NCBI GenBank assembly: GCA_028752905.1
Contig: JAQNBH010000011.1
Coordinates: 18,445,909-18,509,908 of the forward strand
Direction of reading: 5' to 3'
DNA: 64,000 nt
Source: Cladorhizidae sp. MBARI D1340-BT2
Lineage: Eukaryota; Porifera; Demospongiae; Poecilosclerida; Cladorhizidae
Shown here: piece after piece, positions 43,101 to 56,300 of the stretch
Layout: each line of letters begins with the position of its first letter
How positions within the stretch are numbered: the stretch's first letter is position 1
Made by a program: the position numbers and the translations under genes
Notes under the pieces: model-generated
Database searches by the model: none
Told to the model about the DNA's origin: nothing
Seen by the model: only the letters and a program-made list of their open reading frames with translations

Positions 43101-46100
43101 TGAACCAATGTGTTCCCAGTGAACCATGGTGTTCCCAGTGAACCAAGGTGTTCCCAGTGAACCAAGGTGTTCCCAGTGAACCAAGGTGTTCCCAGTGAAC
43201 CAAGGTGTTCCCAGTGAACCAAGGTGTTCCCAGTGAACCAAGGTGTTCCCAGTGAACCAAGGTCTTCCCAGTGAATCAAAGTGTTCCCAGTGAACCAAGG
43301 TGTTCCCAGTGAACCAAGGTGTTTCCAGTGAAGCAAGGTGTTCCTGGTGAACCAAGGTGTTCCCAGTTAACCAAGGTGTTCCAAGTGAACCAAGGTGTTC
43401 CCAGTGAACCAAGGTGTTCCCTGTGAACCAAGGTGTTCCCAGTGAACCAAGGTGTTCCCAGTGAACCAAGGTGTTTCCAGTGAAGCAAGGTGTTCCTGGT
43501 GAACCAAGGTGTTCTCCCAGTGAACCAAGGTGTTCCCAGTGAACCAAGGTGTTCCCAGTGAACCATGGTGTTCCCAGTGAACCAAGGTGTTCCCAGTGAA
43601 CCAAGGTCTTCCCAGTGAACCAAGGTGTTCCCAGTGAACCAAGGTGTTCCCAGTGAACCAAGGTGTTCCCAGTGAACCAAGGCCTTCCCAGTGAACCAAT
43701 GTGTTCCCAGTGAACCAAGGTGTTCCCAGTGAACCAAGGTGTTTCCAGTGAACCAAGGTGTTCCCAGTGAACCAAGGTGTTCCCAGTGAACCAAGGTGTT
43801 CCCAGTGAACCAAGGTGTTCCCAGTGAACCAATGTGTTCCCAGTGAACCATGGTGTTCCCAGTGAACCAAGGTGTTCCCAGTGAACCAAGGTGTTCCCAG
43901 TGAACCAAGGTGTTCCCAGTGAACCAAGGTGTTCCCAGTGAACCAAGGTGTTCCCAGTGAACCAAGGTGTTCCCAGTGAACCAAGGTCTTCCCAGTGAAT
44001 CAAAGTGTTCCCAGTGAACCAAGGTGTTCCCAGTGAACCAAGGTGTTTCCAGTGAAGCAAGGTGTTCCTGGTGAACCAAGGTGTTCCCAGTTAACCAAGG
44101 TGTTCCAAGTGAACCAAGGTGTTCCCAGTGAACCAAGGTGTTCCCAGTGAACCAAGGCCTTCCCAGTGAACTAAGGTGTTCCCAGTGAACCAAAGTGTTC
44201 CCAGTGAACCAAGGTGTTCCCAGTGAACCAAGGTGTTTCCAGTGAAGCAAGGTGTTCCTGGTGAACCAAGGTGTTCTCCCAGTGAACCAAGGTGTTCCCA
44301 GTGAACCAAGGTGTTCCCAGTGAACCATGGTGTTCCCAGTGAACCAAGGTGTTCCCAGTGAACCAAGGTCTTCCCAGTGAACCAAGGTGTTCCCAGTGAA
44401 CCAAGGTGTTCCCAGTGAACCAAGGTGTTCCCAGTGAACCAAGGCCTTCCCAGTGAACCAATGTGTTCCCAGTGAACCAAGGTGTTCCCAGTGAACCAAG
44501 GTGTTCCATCTTGTCCTTGATCTGGCGCATACCAGGCAAGTAGTAGTTCCTCTCAGGTGCAGAGCTCCCTGACAGCTTCTCACTTATCCCATTTATCCTC
44601 CTCATGACAAAGTCTGCAAATGTTCAGAGCTACTCCTCCCAGTTACCAAAGAAGCTGTAACCAGCCAGACCCGAGCTTCAAGCTTTTCAAACACCTCCAC
44701 CAGCCCTCCATGCATCGGTCAGTTGCAGGACCTGATAACACTATGTGGCAGTCCCTTTACTCTTCTGCTTAACCTGTCTAATTGCTGGTGTCCGCTGTCC
44801 AGCGGTTAGCAGGAGACTAGCCTGACATTGTAAGCCTCAGGATCCTAACCCCTTTGGCCTCCTTTAGAGCAGTCTCTATGCCATGCCTGTTCATCTCACC
44901 ACCTCAGCAACTTTCCTTTCTTCAGCATTCCTCACTTACTAACCTTCTTTAGCTGTCTTCACTGCGTGGTATCCATATCTATCAGGGCTCTGACATGCTG
45001 AGATGCCAGGTTCCACCCGAACATCTCTGGTTCTATCAGCATCTATCAGGGCTCTGACATGCCGAGATGCCAGGTTCCACCCTGAACATCTCTGCTTCTA
45101 TATGTTCTATCTACATGTACATGCATTATTAATAGCTGTCTCAATACCTGAGGTTTGCAAATACTCTGGAGGAGGGCACGGCAAGAGGCTAGTAGTTTGT
45201 CATCTACTGTAAACAGCAACCTGCACTCACAGCAACCTGCACTCACAGCAACCTGCACTCACAGCAACCTGCACTCACAGCAATCTGCACTCACAGCAAC
45301 CTGCACTCACAGCAATCTGCACTCACAGCAACCTGCACTCACAGCAACCTGCACTCACAGCAACCTGCACTCACAGCAACCGGCACTCACAGCAACCTGC
45401 ACTCACAGCAACCTGCACTCACAGCAACCTGCACTCACAGCAACCTGCACTGCACTTACAGCAACCTGCACTTACAGCAACCTGCACTGCACTTACAGCA
45501 ACATGCACTCACAGCAACCTGCACTCACAGCAACCTGCACTTACAGCAACCTGCACTGCACTTACAGCAACCTGCACTCACAGCAACCTGCACTCACAGC
45601 AACCTGCACTCACAGCAACCTGCACTCACAGCAACCTGCACTCACAGCAACCTGCACTCACAGCAACCTGCACTCACAGCAACCTGCACTCACAGCAACC
45701 TGCACTCACAGCAACCTGCACTCACAGCAACCTGCACTCACAGCAACCTGCACTCACAGCAACCTACACTCACAGCAACCTGCACTCACAGCAACCTGCA
45801 CTCACAGCAACCTGCACTCACAGCAACCTGAACTCACAGCAACCTGCACTCACAGCAACCTACACTCACAGCAACCTGCACTCACAGCAACCTACACTCA
45901 CAGCAACCTGTACTTACAGCAACCTGCACTCACAGCAACCTGCACTTACAGCAACCTGCACTCACAGCAACCTGCACTTACAGCAACCTGCACTCACAGC
46001 AACCTACACTCACAGCAACCTGCACTGCACTTACAGCAACCTGCACTCACAGCAACCTGCACTGCACTTACAGCAACCTGCACTAACAGCAACCTGCACT

Positions 46101-49100
46101 CACAGCAACCTGCACTTACAGCAACCTGCACTCACAGCAACCTGCACTGCACTTACAGCAACCTGCACTAACAGCAACCTGCACTCACAGCAACCTGCAC
46201 TTACAGCAACCTGCACTCACAGCAACCTGCACTGCACTTACAGCAACCTGCACTCACAGCAACCTGCACTGCACTTACAGCAACCTGCACTTACAGCAAC
46301 CTACACTGCACTTACAGCAACCTGCACTCACAGCAACCTGCACTGCACTCACAGCAACCTGTACTCACAGCAACCTGCACTTACAGCAACCTGCACTCAC
46401 AGCAACCTGCACTTACAGCAACCTACACTCACAGCAACCTGCACTGCACTTACAGCAACCTGCACTCACAGCAACCTGCACTTACAGCAACCTGCACTTA
46501 CAGCAACCTACACTGCACTTACAGCAACCTGCACTCACAGCAACCTGCACTGCACTCACAGCAACCTGTACTCACAGCAACCTGCACTTACAGCAACCTG
46601 CACTCACAGCAACCTGCACTTACAGCAACCTACACTCACAGCAACCTGCACTGCACTTACAGCAACCTGCACTCACAGCAACCTGCACTTACAGCAACCT
46701 GCACTCACAGCAACCTGCACTGCACTTACAGCAACCTGCACTCACAGCAACCTGCACTTCACTTACAGCAACCTGCACTCACAGCAACCTGCACTGCACT
46801 TACAGCAACCTGCACTCACAGCAACCTGCACTTACAGCAACCTACACTCACAGCAACCTGCACTGCACTTACAGCAACCTGCACTCACAGCAACCAGCAC
46901 TTACAGCAACCTGCACTTACAGCAACCTGCACTTACAGCAACCTGCACTCACAGCAACCTGCACTTACAGCAACCTGCACTCACAGCAACCTACACTCAC
47001 AGCAACCTGCACTCACAGCAACCTGCACTGCACTTACAGCAACCTGCACTTATGTACAGCAACCTGAACTCACAGCAACCTGCACTTACAGCAACCTGCA
47101 CTCACAGCAACCTGCACTTACAGCAACCTGCACTCACAGCAACCTGCACTGCACTTATAGCAACCTGCACTTACAGCAACCTGCACTCACAGCAACCTAC
47201 ACTCACAGCAACCTGCACTGCACTCACAGCAACCTGCACTCACAGCAACCTGCACTTACAGCAACCTGCACTCACAGCAACCTGCACTTACAGCAACCTA
47301 CACTCACAGCAACCTGCACTGCACTTACAGCAACCTGCACTCACAGCAACCTGCACTTACAGCAACCTGCACTCACAGCAACCTGCACTGCACTTACAGC
47401 AACCTGCACTCACAGCAACCTGCACTTCACTTACAGCAACCGGCACTCACAGCAACCTGCACTGCACTTACAGCAACCTGCACTCACAGCAACCTGCACT
47501 TACAGCAACCTACACTCACAGCAACCTGCACTGCACTTACAGCAACCTGCACTCACAGCAACCAGCACTTACAGCAACCTGCACTTACAGCAACCTGCAC
47601 TTACAGCAACCTGCACTCACAGCAACCTGCACTTACAGCAACCTGCACTCACAGCAACCTGCACTCACAGCAACCTGCACTGCACTTACAGCAACCTGCA
47701 CTTATGTACAGCAACCTGAACTCACAGCAACCTGCACTTACAGCAACCTGCACTCACAGCAACCTGCACTTACAGCAACCTGCACTCACAGCAACCTGCA
47801 CTGCACTTATAGCAACCTGCACTTACAGCAACCTGCACTCACAGCAACCTACACTCACAGCAACCTGCACTGCACTCACAGCAACCTGCACTCACAGCAA
47901 CCTGCACTTACAGCAACCTGCACTCACAGCAACCTGCACTGCACTTATAGCAACCTGCACTTACAGCAACCTGCACTCACAGCAACCTACACTCACAGCA
48001 ACCTGCACTGCACTCACAGCAACCTGCACTCACAGCAACCTGCACTTAAGCTCATGTTTATAAACTCTCTGAGTAGTTTTTGTCATCTAAAAGATGTTTC
48101 CCACCCTAAACCACACAGATACATGTACTACTCAATTGGGGGGAGGGGTAGTGGGCTGTCGCACATGCACATACACACATGCACACACATGCATGAACCA
48201 TGACAGATGCACATATATTGTTGTTGTTGTTGTTGTTGTTGCTGTTGTTGTTGTTGGTGTGTGCAGGACTGCTGCTAGAAGAGAGCCCCAAGTGGCACTT
48301 GCTGTCAATGGTGCTGGATGAAATACGCAAGGAGAGCAAGTCTGATGGTGAGGGATCTTCAGCTAATATTTATATCTTGTCCCTTACTTTCTGAGCTACT
48401 GACACCAACAAAAATAAACATGGCAAGAATAAGGTGAGGGGTGTGGTCTGCAGCTTGGCTTAGTCTGCAGTGTGCCTTGTTTAGAAGGCAGGTGTGGCTG
48501 ATGGTGACAATTTATAAACATCTATTATTTATTATCTATCTAATCTATTATTTATAATCTATCTATCTATTATATCTTTATTATCTATCTATCTTTATTA
48601 TCTATCTATCTATTATTTATTATCTATCTTTATTATCTATCTATCTTTATTATCTATCTACATACTCTATTATTTATTATCTATCCATCTATCTATTATT
48701 TATTATCCATATCTATCTATTCTATCTATCTATTTTATCTATCTATCAAATCTATCTATCTATTATTTATTATCTATCCATCTATCTATTTTTATTATCT
48801 ATCTATCTATTATTTATTATCTATCTATTTATCAATCTATCCATCTATCTATCTATCTATTTATCAATCCATTAATTTATTATTACCTATCTATTATTTA
48901 TTATCTATCTATCTATTATTTATTTATTATCCATCTCTCTATTATTTATTATCTATCTATCTATTTATCAATCTATTGTTTATTATCTATCTATCTATTA
49001 TTTATTATCTATCTATCTATTTATCAATCTATTGTTTATTATCTATCTATCTATTATTTATTATCTATCTATCTATTATTTATTATCCATCTATCTATTA

Positions 49101-50264
49101 TTTATTATCTATCTATCTATCTATCTATACATCTATCTATTATTTATTATCTATCTATCTATTTATCAATCTATTGTTTATTATCTATCTATCTATTATT
49201 TATTATATATGTATCTATTATTTATTATCCATCTATCTATTATTTATTATCTATCTATCTATCTAACTATCTATTATTTATTATCTATCTATTATTTATT
49301 TATTATCTATCTATTATTTATTATTTATTATTTATCTCTCTATTTATCAATCTATTATTTATTATTTTATTTATGTATTTATTTTATAATTGTTCATTCA
49401 TGTATTTAATCTGTTGTCATGATAATGCTGGTTCACCTTTTTATTTCTCATTTCCCATAGAAAGCGAAGGAAGAAAGATTTTGGTCCTAACCAATGATGA
49501 AAGAACTTGCTACCAGCTGAAAGAAGTGTGTATGTGTGTATATCTATACATACGTGTGTGTATGTATGTGTATGTGTATGTATGTACATGTATATGTGTG
49601 TACATGTATACATGTGTGTATGTGTTTACATGTACATATGTGTGTGTACATGTACATGTGTGTGTATGTGTGTACATGTATACATGTGTGCGTTATACGT
49701 GTATATGTATATGTATGTGTATATATACGTATGTGTGTACATGTATACATAATGTATATGTGTATATTCATGTATGTGTGTACATGTATATATGTATATA
49801 TATGTGTATATAATTATGTATATATATATATACACGTATGTCTGTATATATATATATACGTATGTCTGTACATATGCGTGTATGTGTATATGTATACGTA
49901 TATATATATATATATATATATATACGTGTGTGTGCATGTATAGCATATTTCCTCAATTGGGAACAATATTGACCACGTCACTCCTCAATTGGTTATAGTA
50001 ATGTCCTTCCTATTGTAACCACGGGGGCAAATGGCAATAAGACACGCCCAAATAATTGTTCATTAGGCTTATAAACTAGTACTGAAGATAAGTGGGGGGA
50101 AAATTAGTTTTTGGGTTCCGGCAGGGCTTGAACTCTTGACTTCTGCTTTCCGGGCGGATTACTCAACCATTGAGCCACAGGCACCCAAGCAATAGAAGTT
50201 ATCCAACACTTTTGGGAGGTGGATGTAGAACTTTGTATCGCTCTGCATGGACCACACATACACA

Positions 50265-50305
<41 letters not shown>

Positions 50306-53300
50306 ACACACATGCACACACACACAAAAGCCAAGCCTGGACACTACTCCCTTTTATAGGTGGTTATAGGTGGTCAAGCCAGGACACTACTCCCTTTTAT
50401 AGGTGGTCAAGCCAGGATACTACTCCCTTTTATAGGCTGGACACTACTCCCTTTTATAGGTGGTCAAGCCAGGACACTAGTCCCTTTTATAGGTGGTCAA
50501 GCCAGGACACTCTCCCTTTTATAGGTGGTCAAGCCAGGACACTACTCCCTTTTATAGGTGGTCAAGCCAGGACACTAGTCCCTTTTATAGGTGGTCAAGC
50601 CAGGACACTACTCCCTTTTATAGGTGGTCAAGCCAGGACACTAGTCCCTTTTATAGGTGGTCAAGCCAGGACACTAGTCCCTTTTATAGGTGGTCAAGCC
50701 TGGATACTAGTCCCTTTTATAGGTGGTCAAGCCAGGACACTACTCCCTTTTATAGGTGGTCAAGCCAGGACACTACTCCCTTTTATAGGTGGTCAAGCCA
50801 GGACACTACTCCCTTTTATAGGTGGTCAAGCTAGGACACTACTCCCTTTTATAGGTGATCAAGCCAGTCCCTTTTATAGGTGGTCAAGCCTGGATACTAC
50901 TCCCTTTTATAGGTTATAGGTGGTTAAGCCTGGATACTAGTCCCTTTTATAGGTGGTCAAGCCAGGACACTACTCCCTTTTATTATAGGTGGTCAAGCCA
51001 GGACACTAGTCCCTTTTATAGGTGGTCAAGCCAGGACACTAGTCCCTTTTATAGGTGGTCAAGCCAGTACACTACTCCCTTTTATAGGTGGTCAAGCCAG
51101 GACACTACTCCCTTTTATAGGTGGTCAAGCCAGGACACTACTCCCTGGTCAAGCCAGGACACTAGTCCCTTTTATAGGAGGTCAAGCCAGAACACTAGTC
51201 CCTTTTATAGGTGGTCAAGCCTGGATACTACTCCCTTTTATAGGTGGTCAAGCCAGGACACTAGTCCCTTTTATACATGTAGGTGGTCAAGCCAGGACAC
51301 TAGTCCCCTTTATACTGTAGGTGGTCAAGCCAGGACACTACTCCCTTTTATAGGTGGTCAAGCCAGGACACTAGTCCCTTTTATAGGTGGTCAAGCCAGG
51401 ACACTAGTCCCTTTTATAGGTGGTCAAGCCAGGACACTACTCCCTTTTATAGGTGGTCAAGCCAGGACACTACTCCCTTTTATAGGTGGTCAAGCCAGGA
51501 CACTAGTCCCTTTTATAGGTGGTCAAGCCAGGACACTACTTAGGCGGTCTGGACAAGACTGAGAATCATTTATCCTCTGTCTGTTGCTTTGTGTTAGCAT
51601 AATGTCACATTCCAAACATTTGCCCCCCCCTAGTATCTGTGTTGTGGAGGTCACAAGCTATTGGAGAGGCAGTTTCTGAGGTTGGTTGCTGCCAAGCTGC
51701 AAGGTAAGTCAACTGGTTGGCATTTGGGAATTATATGTCGTATGCCTAGCTCTTCCCTCTATATAGACTAGCCCTAGCCCTAGCTCTTCTCTTTATATAG
51801 ACTAGCCCTAGCCCTCTTCTCACTATATAGACTAGCCCTAGCCCTAGCCCTTCTCTTTATATAGACTAGCCCTAGCCCTAGCCCTTCTCTTTATATAGAC
51901 TAGCCCTAGCCCTTCTCTTTATATAGACTAGCCCTAGCCCTTCTCTTTATATAGACTAGCCCTAGCCCTCTTCTCACTATATAGACTAGCCCTAGCCCTA
52001 GCCCTTCTCTTTATATAGACTAGCCCTAGCCCTTCTCTTTATATAGACTAGCCCTAGCCCTTCTCTTTATATAGACTAGCCCTAGCCCTAGCCCTTCTCT
52101 CTATATAGACTAGCCCTAGCCCTTCTCTTTATATAGACTAGCCCTAGCTCTTCTCTTTATATAGACTTGCCCTAGCCCTTCTCTTTATATAGACTAGCCC
52201 TAGCCCTAGCTCTTCTCACTATATAGACTAGCCCTAGCCGCCCCCTTCTCACTATATAGACTTTCAGTTAATAACATCCAACTGTGTTTAAAATATAACA
52301 CATTTCCTCGAATGGTTATCATGGAAGCAATAAAGTTTCACATGTCTAAATGGAGCGAACGCTAAATGAGTGCGAACATAACTGGAGGGTGTGCACAATG
52401 TGCATATCTTAACCCCCCCTAGGGGACTGGCTTGGACTTGCACATGTAGCAGCTGCCTGGGTGTGGCTCACCGCCTCCTCCCCCACACAGTTAGCACGTG
52501 CTCATCAAACACATGCACGAGAAAAGATCATATGAAGTGAGAATATGGCCCTGAGCGAGGTTATCATCATTGGATTCCAGTTCTTCATCATTGTTGTTGA
52601 GGTCAGAGGAAGGATCACTAGAATCCTCTTCAAGTTTCGGCAAGCCACGCCTCTGTGCTGCTTCAGTTGCCCCCTCACCAGCTCCAGATGTCCCCATCTT
52701 CATTGCTATGGCACCACTGAGGTCCCGCCCACTGAGGTCCCGTCCTGCCCACTGAGGTCCTGCCCACTGAGGTCCCGCCCACTGAGGTCCTGCCCACTGA
52801 GGTCCTGCCCACTGAGGTCCTGCCCACCGAGGCCCTGCCCACTGAAGTCCCGCCCACTGAGGTCCTGCCCACTGAGGTCCTGCCCACTGAGGTCATGCCC
52901 ACTGAGTTCCTGCCCACCGAGGCCCTGCCCACTGAGGTCCCACCCACTGAGGTCCTGCCCACTGAGGTCCTGCGGTCGCAATCTCCACCTCATGGTAGAC
53001 TATAAAGGCTGATTCACAATATGCAAAACGCTCAAACTATGCGATGCGACGAAATATTGCGAACAAAAAATTGCAACGCACCTCGTCACATTGCTTGAAT
53101 AGAATTGAGTTCTATTCGAGCGGCGATGCGACATGTCGATTGCATCATTCTGGTGTGCGCAAATTTGAGTTGTTCGTCATTCTGGTGTGCTTCTGGAATG
53201 CTTAATTTTGATTTTTCAATCGAGGCTGGTGATTTCAAATTTCAAAGCTGAACGGACGACGAAAGGCTTATCGAAGCAGTGAGAACTTTCCCTAGTATAT

Positions 53301-56300
53301 ATATGGGATGCATGAATGACATGAGCACTGGCATCCGTTAATTAATGGGCAGAGTTCCAGTTGATGAAAGTTCAAGTTTATTCAAGTCCGTTATTGTGAA
53401 CAGCTAGAAGTGATGCGACGCGAAAGCCTAGCAGCATATTGTGAACCAGCCTTAATTGTGAGCCCAGTGAACCCAATTAGAGACTGACATGTATAATTAG
53501 CCACTGGAGATTGCACACACTTGAGGTGAGCCCAAGCTATGAGCACAATTAGAGACTGACATGCATAATTAGCCACTGGAGATCCAGCTTTGGGCTGTTT
53601 TTTTGGCCAACGATTCACCGAATGTTTCAGTTTTCATTGGGTGGGAGAGTGAACCCTCACTGACATCATGTTCCATACAAACATGATTAGTGACTGATCT
53701 GAATGCTGGAGTGTGTAAGCACAGCAATTATCGCCAGACAATGATGGGTGTGGTTTCATGTTGCAGTGTTCAGAGTTGAGTCCCAGCAATCAGGTAGCTC
53801 CCCCCATCTTGGTTGAAGCACTGATCCTCAGGTGGGAGATGGTGTGCAGTGCCTTCTTCACAAGAAATCCCCTCCATTTGCTGGCTCTATCGATCACTGA
53901 GTCTTTTCACACAAGATTAGGTGGTGGTGGTGTCCATGCATGCTATGCATATCTAGTAGACTTTACAAGTTCTCCCTTTGCTCGGTGATTACTAGAGCCA
54001 GCCAATGGAGGGCATTGCTTGTGAAGGATGTGCTGCACATCACCTCAGGCCTCCGCATTGGCACTTCAACCACCCAACAGTTAGAACTGGAAATACCTAA
54101 TTGCTGGGTCTCACCTCTCAAGACTGCATGTGAAAGCACACCCATCATTATCTGATGATGCATTGCTGTGCTTATTATACACTAGCATTCAGACTGATCA
54201 AGAATCAGGCGCGTTTTGCATTCAGACTGATCAAGAATCAAGCGCCTTTTGCATTCAGACTGATCAAGAATCGGGTGCCTTTTGCATTCAGACTGATCAA
54301 GAATCGGGTGCCTTTTGCAAGAAGTTTGTTGCTAGTGAATATGAATGTGTTGTGCATGTATTAACTCTCCCTAATGAAGGCCGCAGCATTCAGTTGAAAC
54401 TGGAACACAGGAAATAACAACAACAATAATAACAACAAACCAGAAGCCTGAGAAATCTACGGTGCTTTTTTGTAGAGGTTGCCCCTCAGACTTTGTAAAT
54501 GGTGAACCCTAAACATGCTGGGCGAATGCTGTTGAAGGCCAGTAACCATTGGAGGAAATAGGTGTGTATATATTTCCCCTCGCCCACCGGTCTTGAAATA
54601 CTATGATGCTGTGTACTTGGTTGCTTAGCGACAGTCTTGTTGAACATCTTGTAGCTCATCTCACAACCCAAATAAAGCCTCTTTGCTGAGGTGACTCTCT
54701 CAGTGCTAGCAGGGCTGTTATTGTGTGCCAATGACCTGCTGGGGGTTGGTTGTCTTGCTAGCTGATGAGGATAAAAGTGAGTCGCACAATGAGCTAGTAG
54801 GTGATGGACAGAATCAGTTGCTTTTTGGGGTGGGGGGGAGGGTTCATTTAGAAAATTGTCCAAGGGCAACTGGAGGAATCTGGATTTTAATGGTGGGGGC
54901 ATGTTGGTTAAAGATGTGACGAAGTTTCTAATGAATTTTAATAATCTAATTTCCAGGGCGGTGGGGGCAAAAAGGTTCCAAGGCGGGGCTGCCGCCCCCT
55001 TCCCCCCCCCCCCCCCCCTAAATGAAACCCTGGAGGTTTTTGTTGTTGTTGTTGTTGTTGTTTTTTGTTCGTACTCGTCCTTCTGGAAATGTTTTGTCAA
55101 CCACCATCTTGACCAACGTGCCATGCCTACTTGGGCCTAGATGGTGCCGAGTGTCCAGTCAAGGGTCCATCTCGAGGCAAATCTGGACCTGCTGGGGCAT
55201 CGAGCAGGAAGAGGGAGACAAACATCAAGAAGGAAGCCAAGGTGGAAGTCCCTTTCAAGAGGAGGAGGACGGAGCGAGCAGCAAAAGCCTCACCCAGGGA
55301 GGAACTGGAAGGGTAGGGTCATCAACATGACTCGCACTGGGCATGGGCACACAGGATGGGGGAAGGTGGGACGAGGATTAGGGGATGGGTGAGGGAAAAG
55401 GGTATGGAGGGAGGGACATGGGAAGGGGTGGGGGGATTAGGGAGACATGTGGTGCTTGAAAAAGGAGCCTCAATCTGGATTCTCATTTAAGCCTTTTTCT
55501 ATCCTATCCTCCTCTAAATATAGAATGCCCCCACTTCAACTGGAGCACTAAATTTAGAACACCCCACCTTCAACTGGAATACTAAATTTAGAATTCCCCC
55601 CCGCCTTCAACTGGAGCACTAAATTTAGAATGCCCCCACCTTCAACTGGAGTACTAAATTTAGAACACCCCCACCTTCAACTGGAATACTAAATTTAGAA
55701 CGCCCCACCTTCAACTGGAATACTAAATTTAGAATGCCCCCACCTTCAACTGGAGCACTAAATTTAGAATGCCCCCACCTTCAACTGGAGCACTAAATTT
55801 AGAACACCCCCACCTTCAACTGAAATACTAAATTTAGAATGCCCCCACCTTCAACTGAAGCACTAAATTTAGAATATCCCACCTTCAACTGGAGCACTAA
55901 ATTTAGAACACCCCCACCTTCAACTGAAGCACTAAATTTAGAATGCCCCACCTTCAACTGGAGCACTAAATTTAGAACGCCCCCACCTTCAACTGGAGTA
56001 CTAAATTTAGAACACCCCCACCTTCAACTGGAATACTAAATTTAGAATGCCCCCACCTTCAACTGGTATACTAAATTTAGAATGCCCCCCCCCCCCCCCC
56101 CTTCAACTAGAATACTAAATTTAGAACACCTCCACCTTCAACTGGAGCACTAAATTTAGAATGTCCCACCTTCAACTGGAATACTAAATTTAGAATGCCC
56201 CCCCTTCAACTGGAGCACTAAATTTAGAACACCCCCACCTTCAACTGGAGTACTAAATTTAGAATGTCCCACCTTCAACTGGAGCACTAAATTTAGAACA

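Noticed and set aside
40576..43260. 894-codon minus-strand open frame rich in [15 protein letters not shown]
   Set aside because: It is the translation of the 19-bp array. The unit has no stop on this strand in any frame, so long open frames are guaranteed. No domain, start context or splice signals.
45155..48203. Frames with [16 protein letters not shown] repeats, resembling a repetitive secreted protein
   Set aside because: The 16-bp unit gives a 16-residue period over 48 bp; it lies wholly in ERCC4 intron 11 and is flanked by other arrays.
50120..50180. A true tRNA gene on the minus strand
   Set aside because: A- and B-box-like words are present, but no complete cloverleaf was found, and the same sequence with a shared 3' body occurs at 25703, so it is a SINE.
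54130..54417. Small protein with four [11 protein letters not shown] repeats
   Set aside because: A 33-bp repeat (multiple of three) next to a foldback element; no conserved domain or splice support linking it to ERCC4.
54486..55124. 212-codon minus-strand open frame as a gene
   Set aside because: Starts in G/C homopolymer and transposon-end-like sequence, has no recognisable domain, and overlaps the intron 14 acceptor region of ERCC4.
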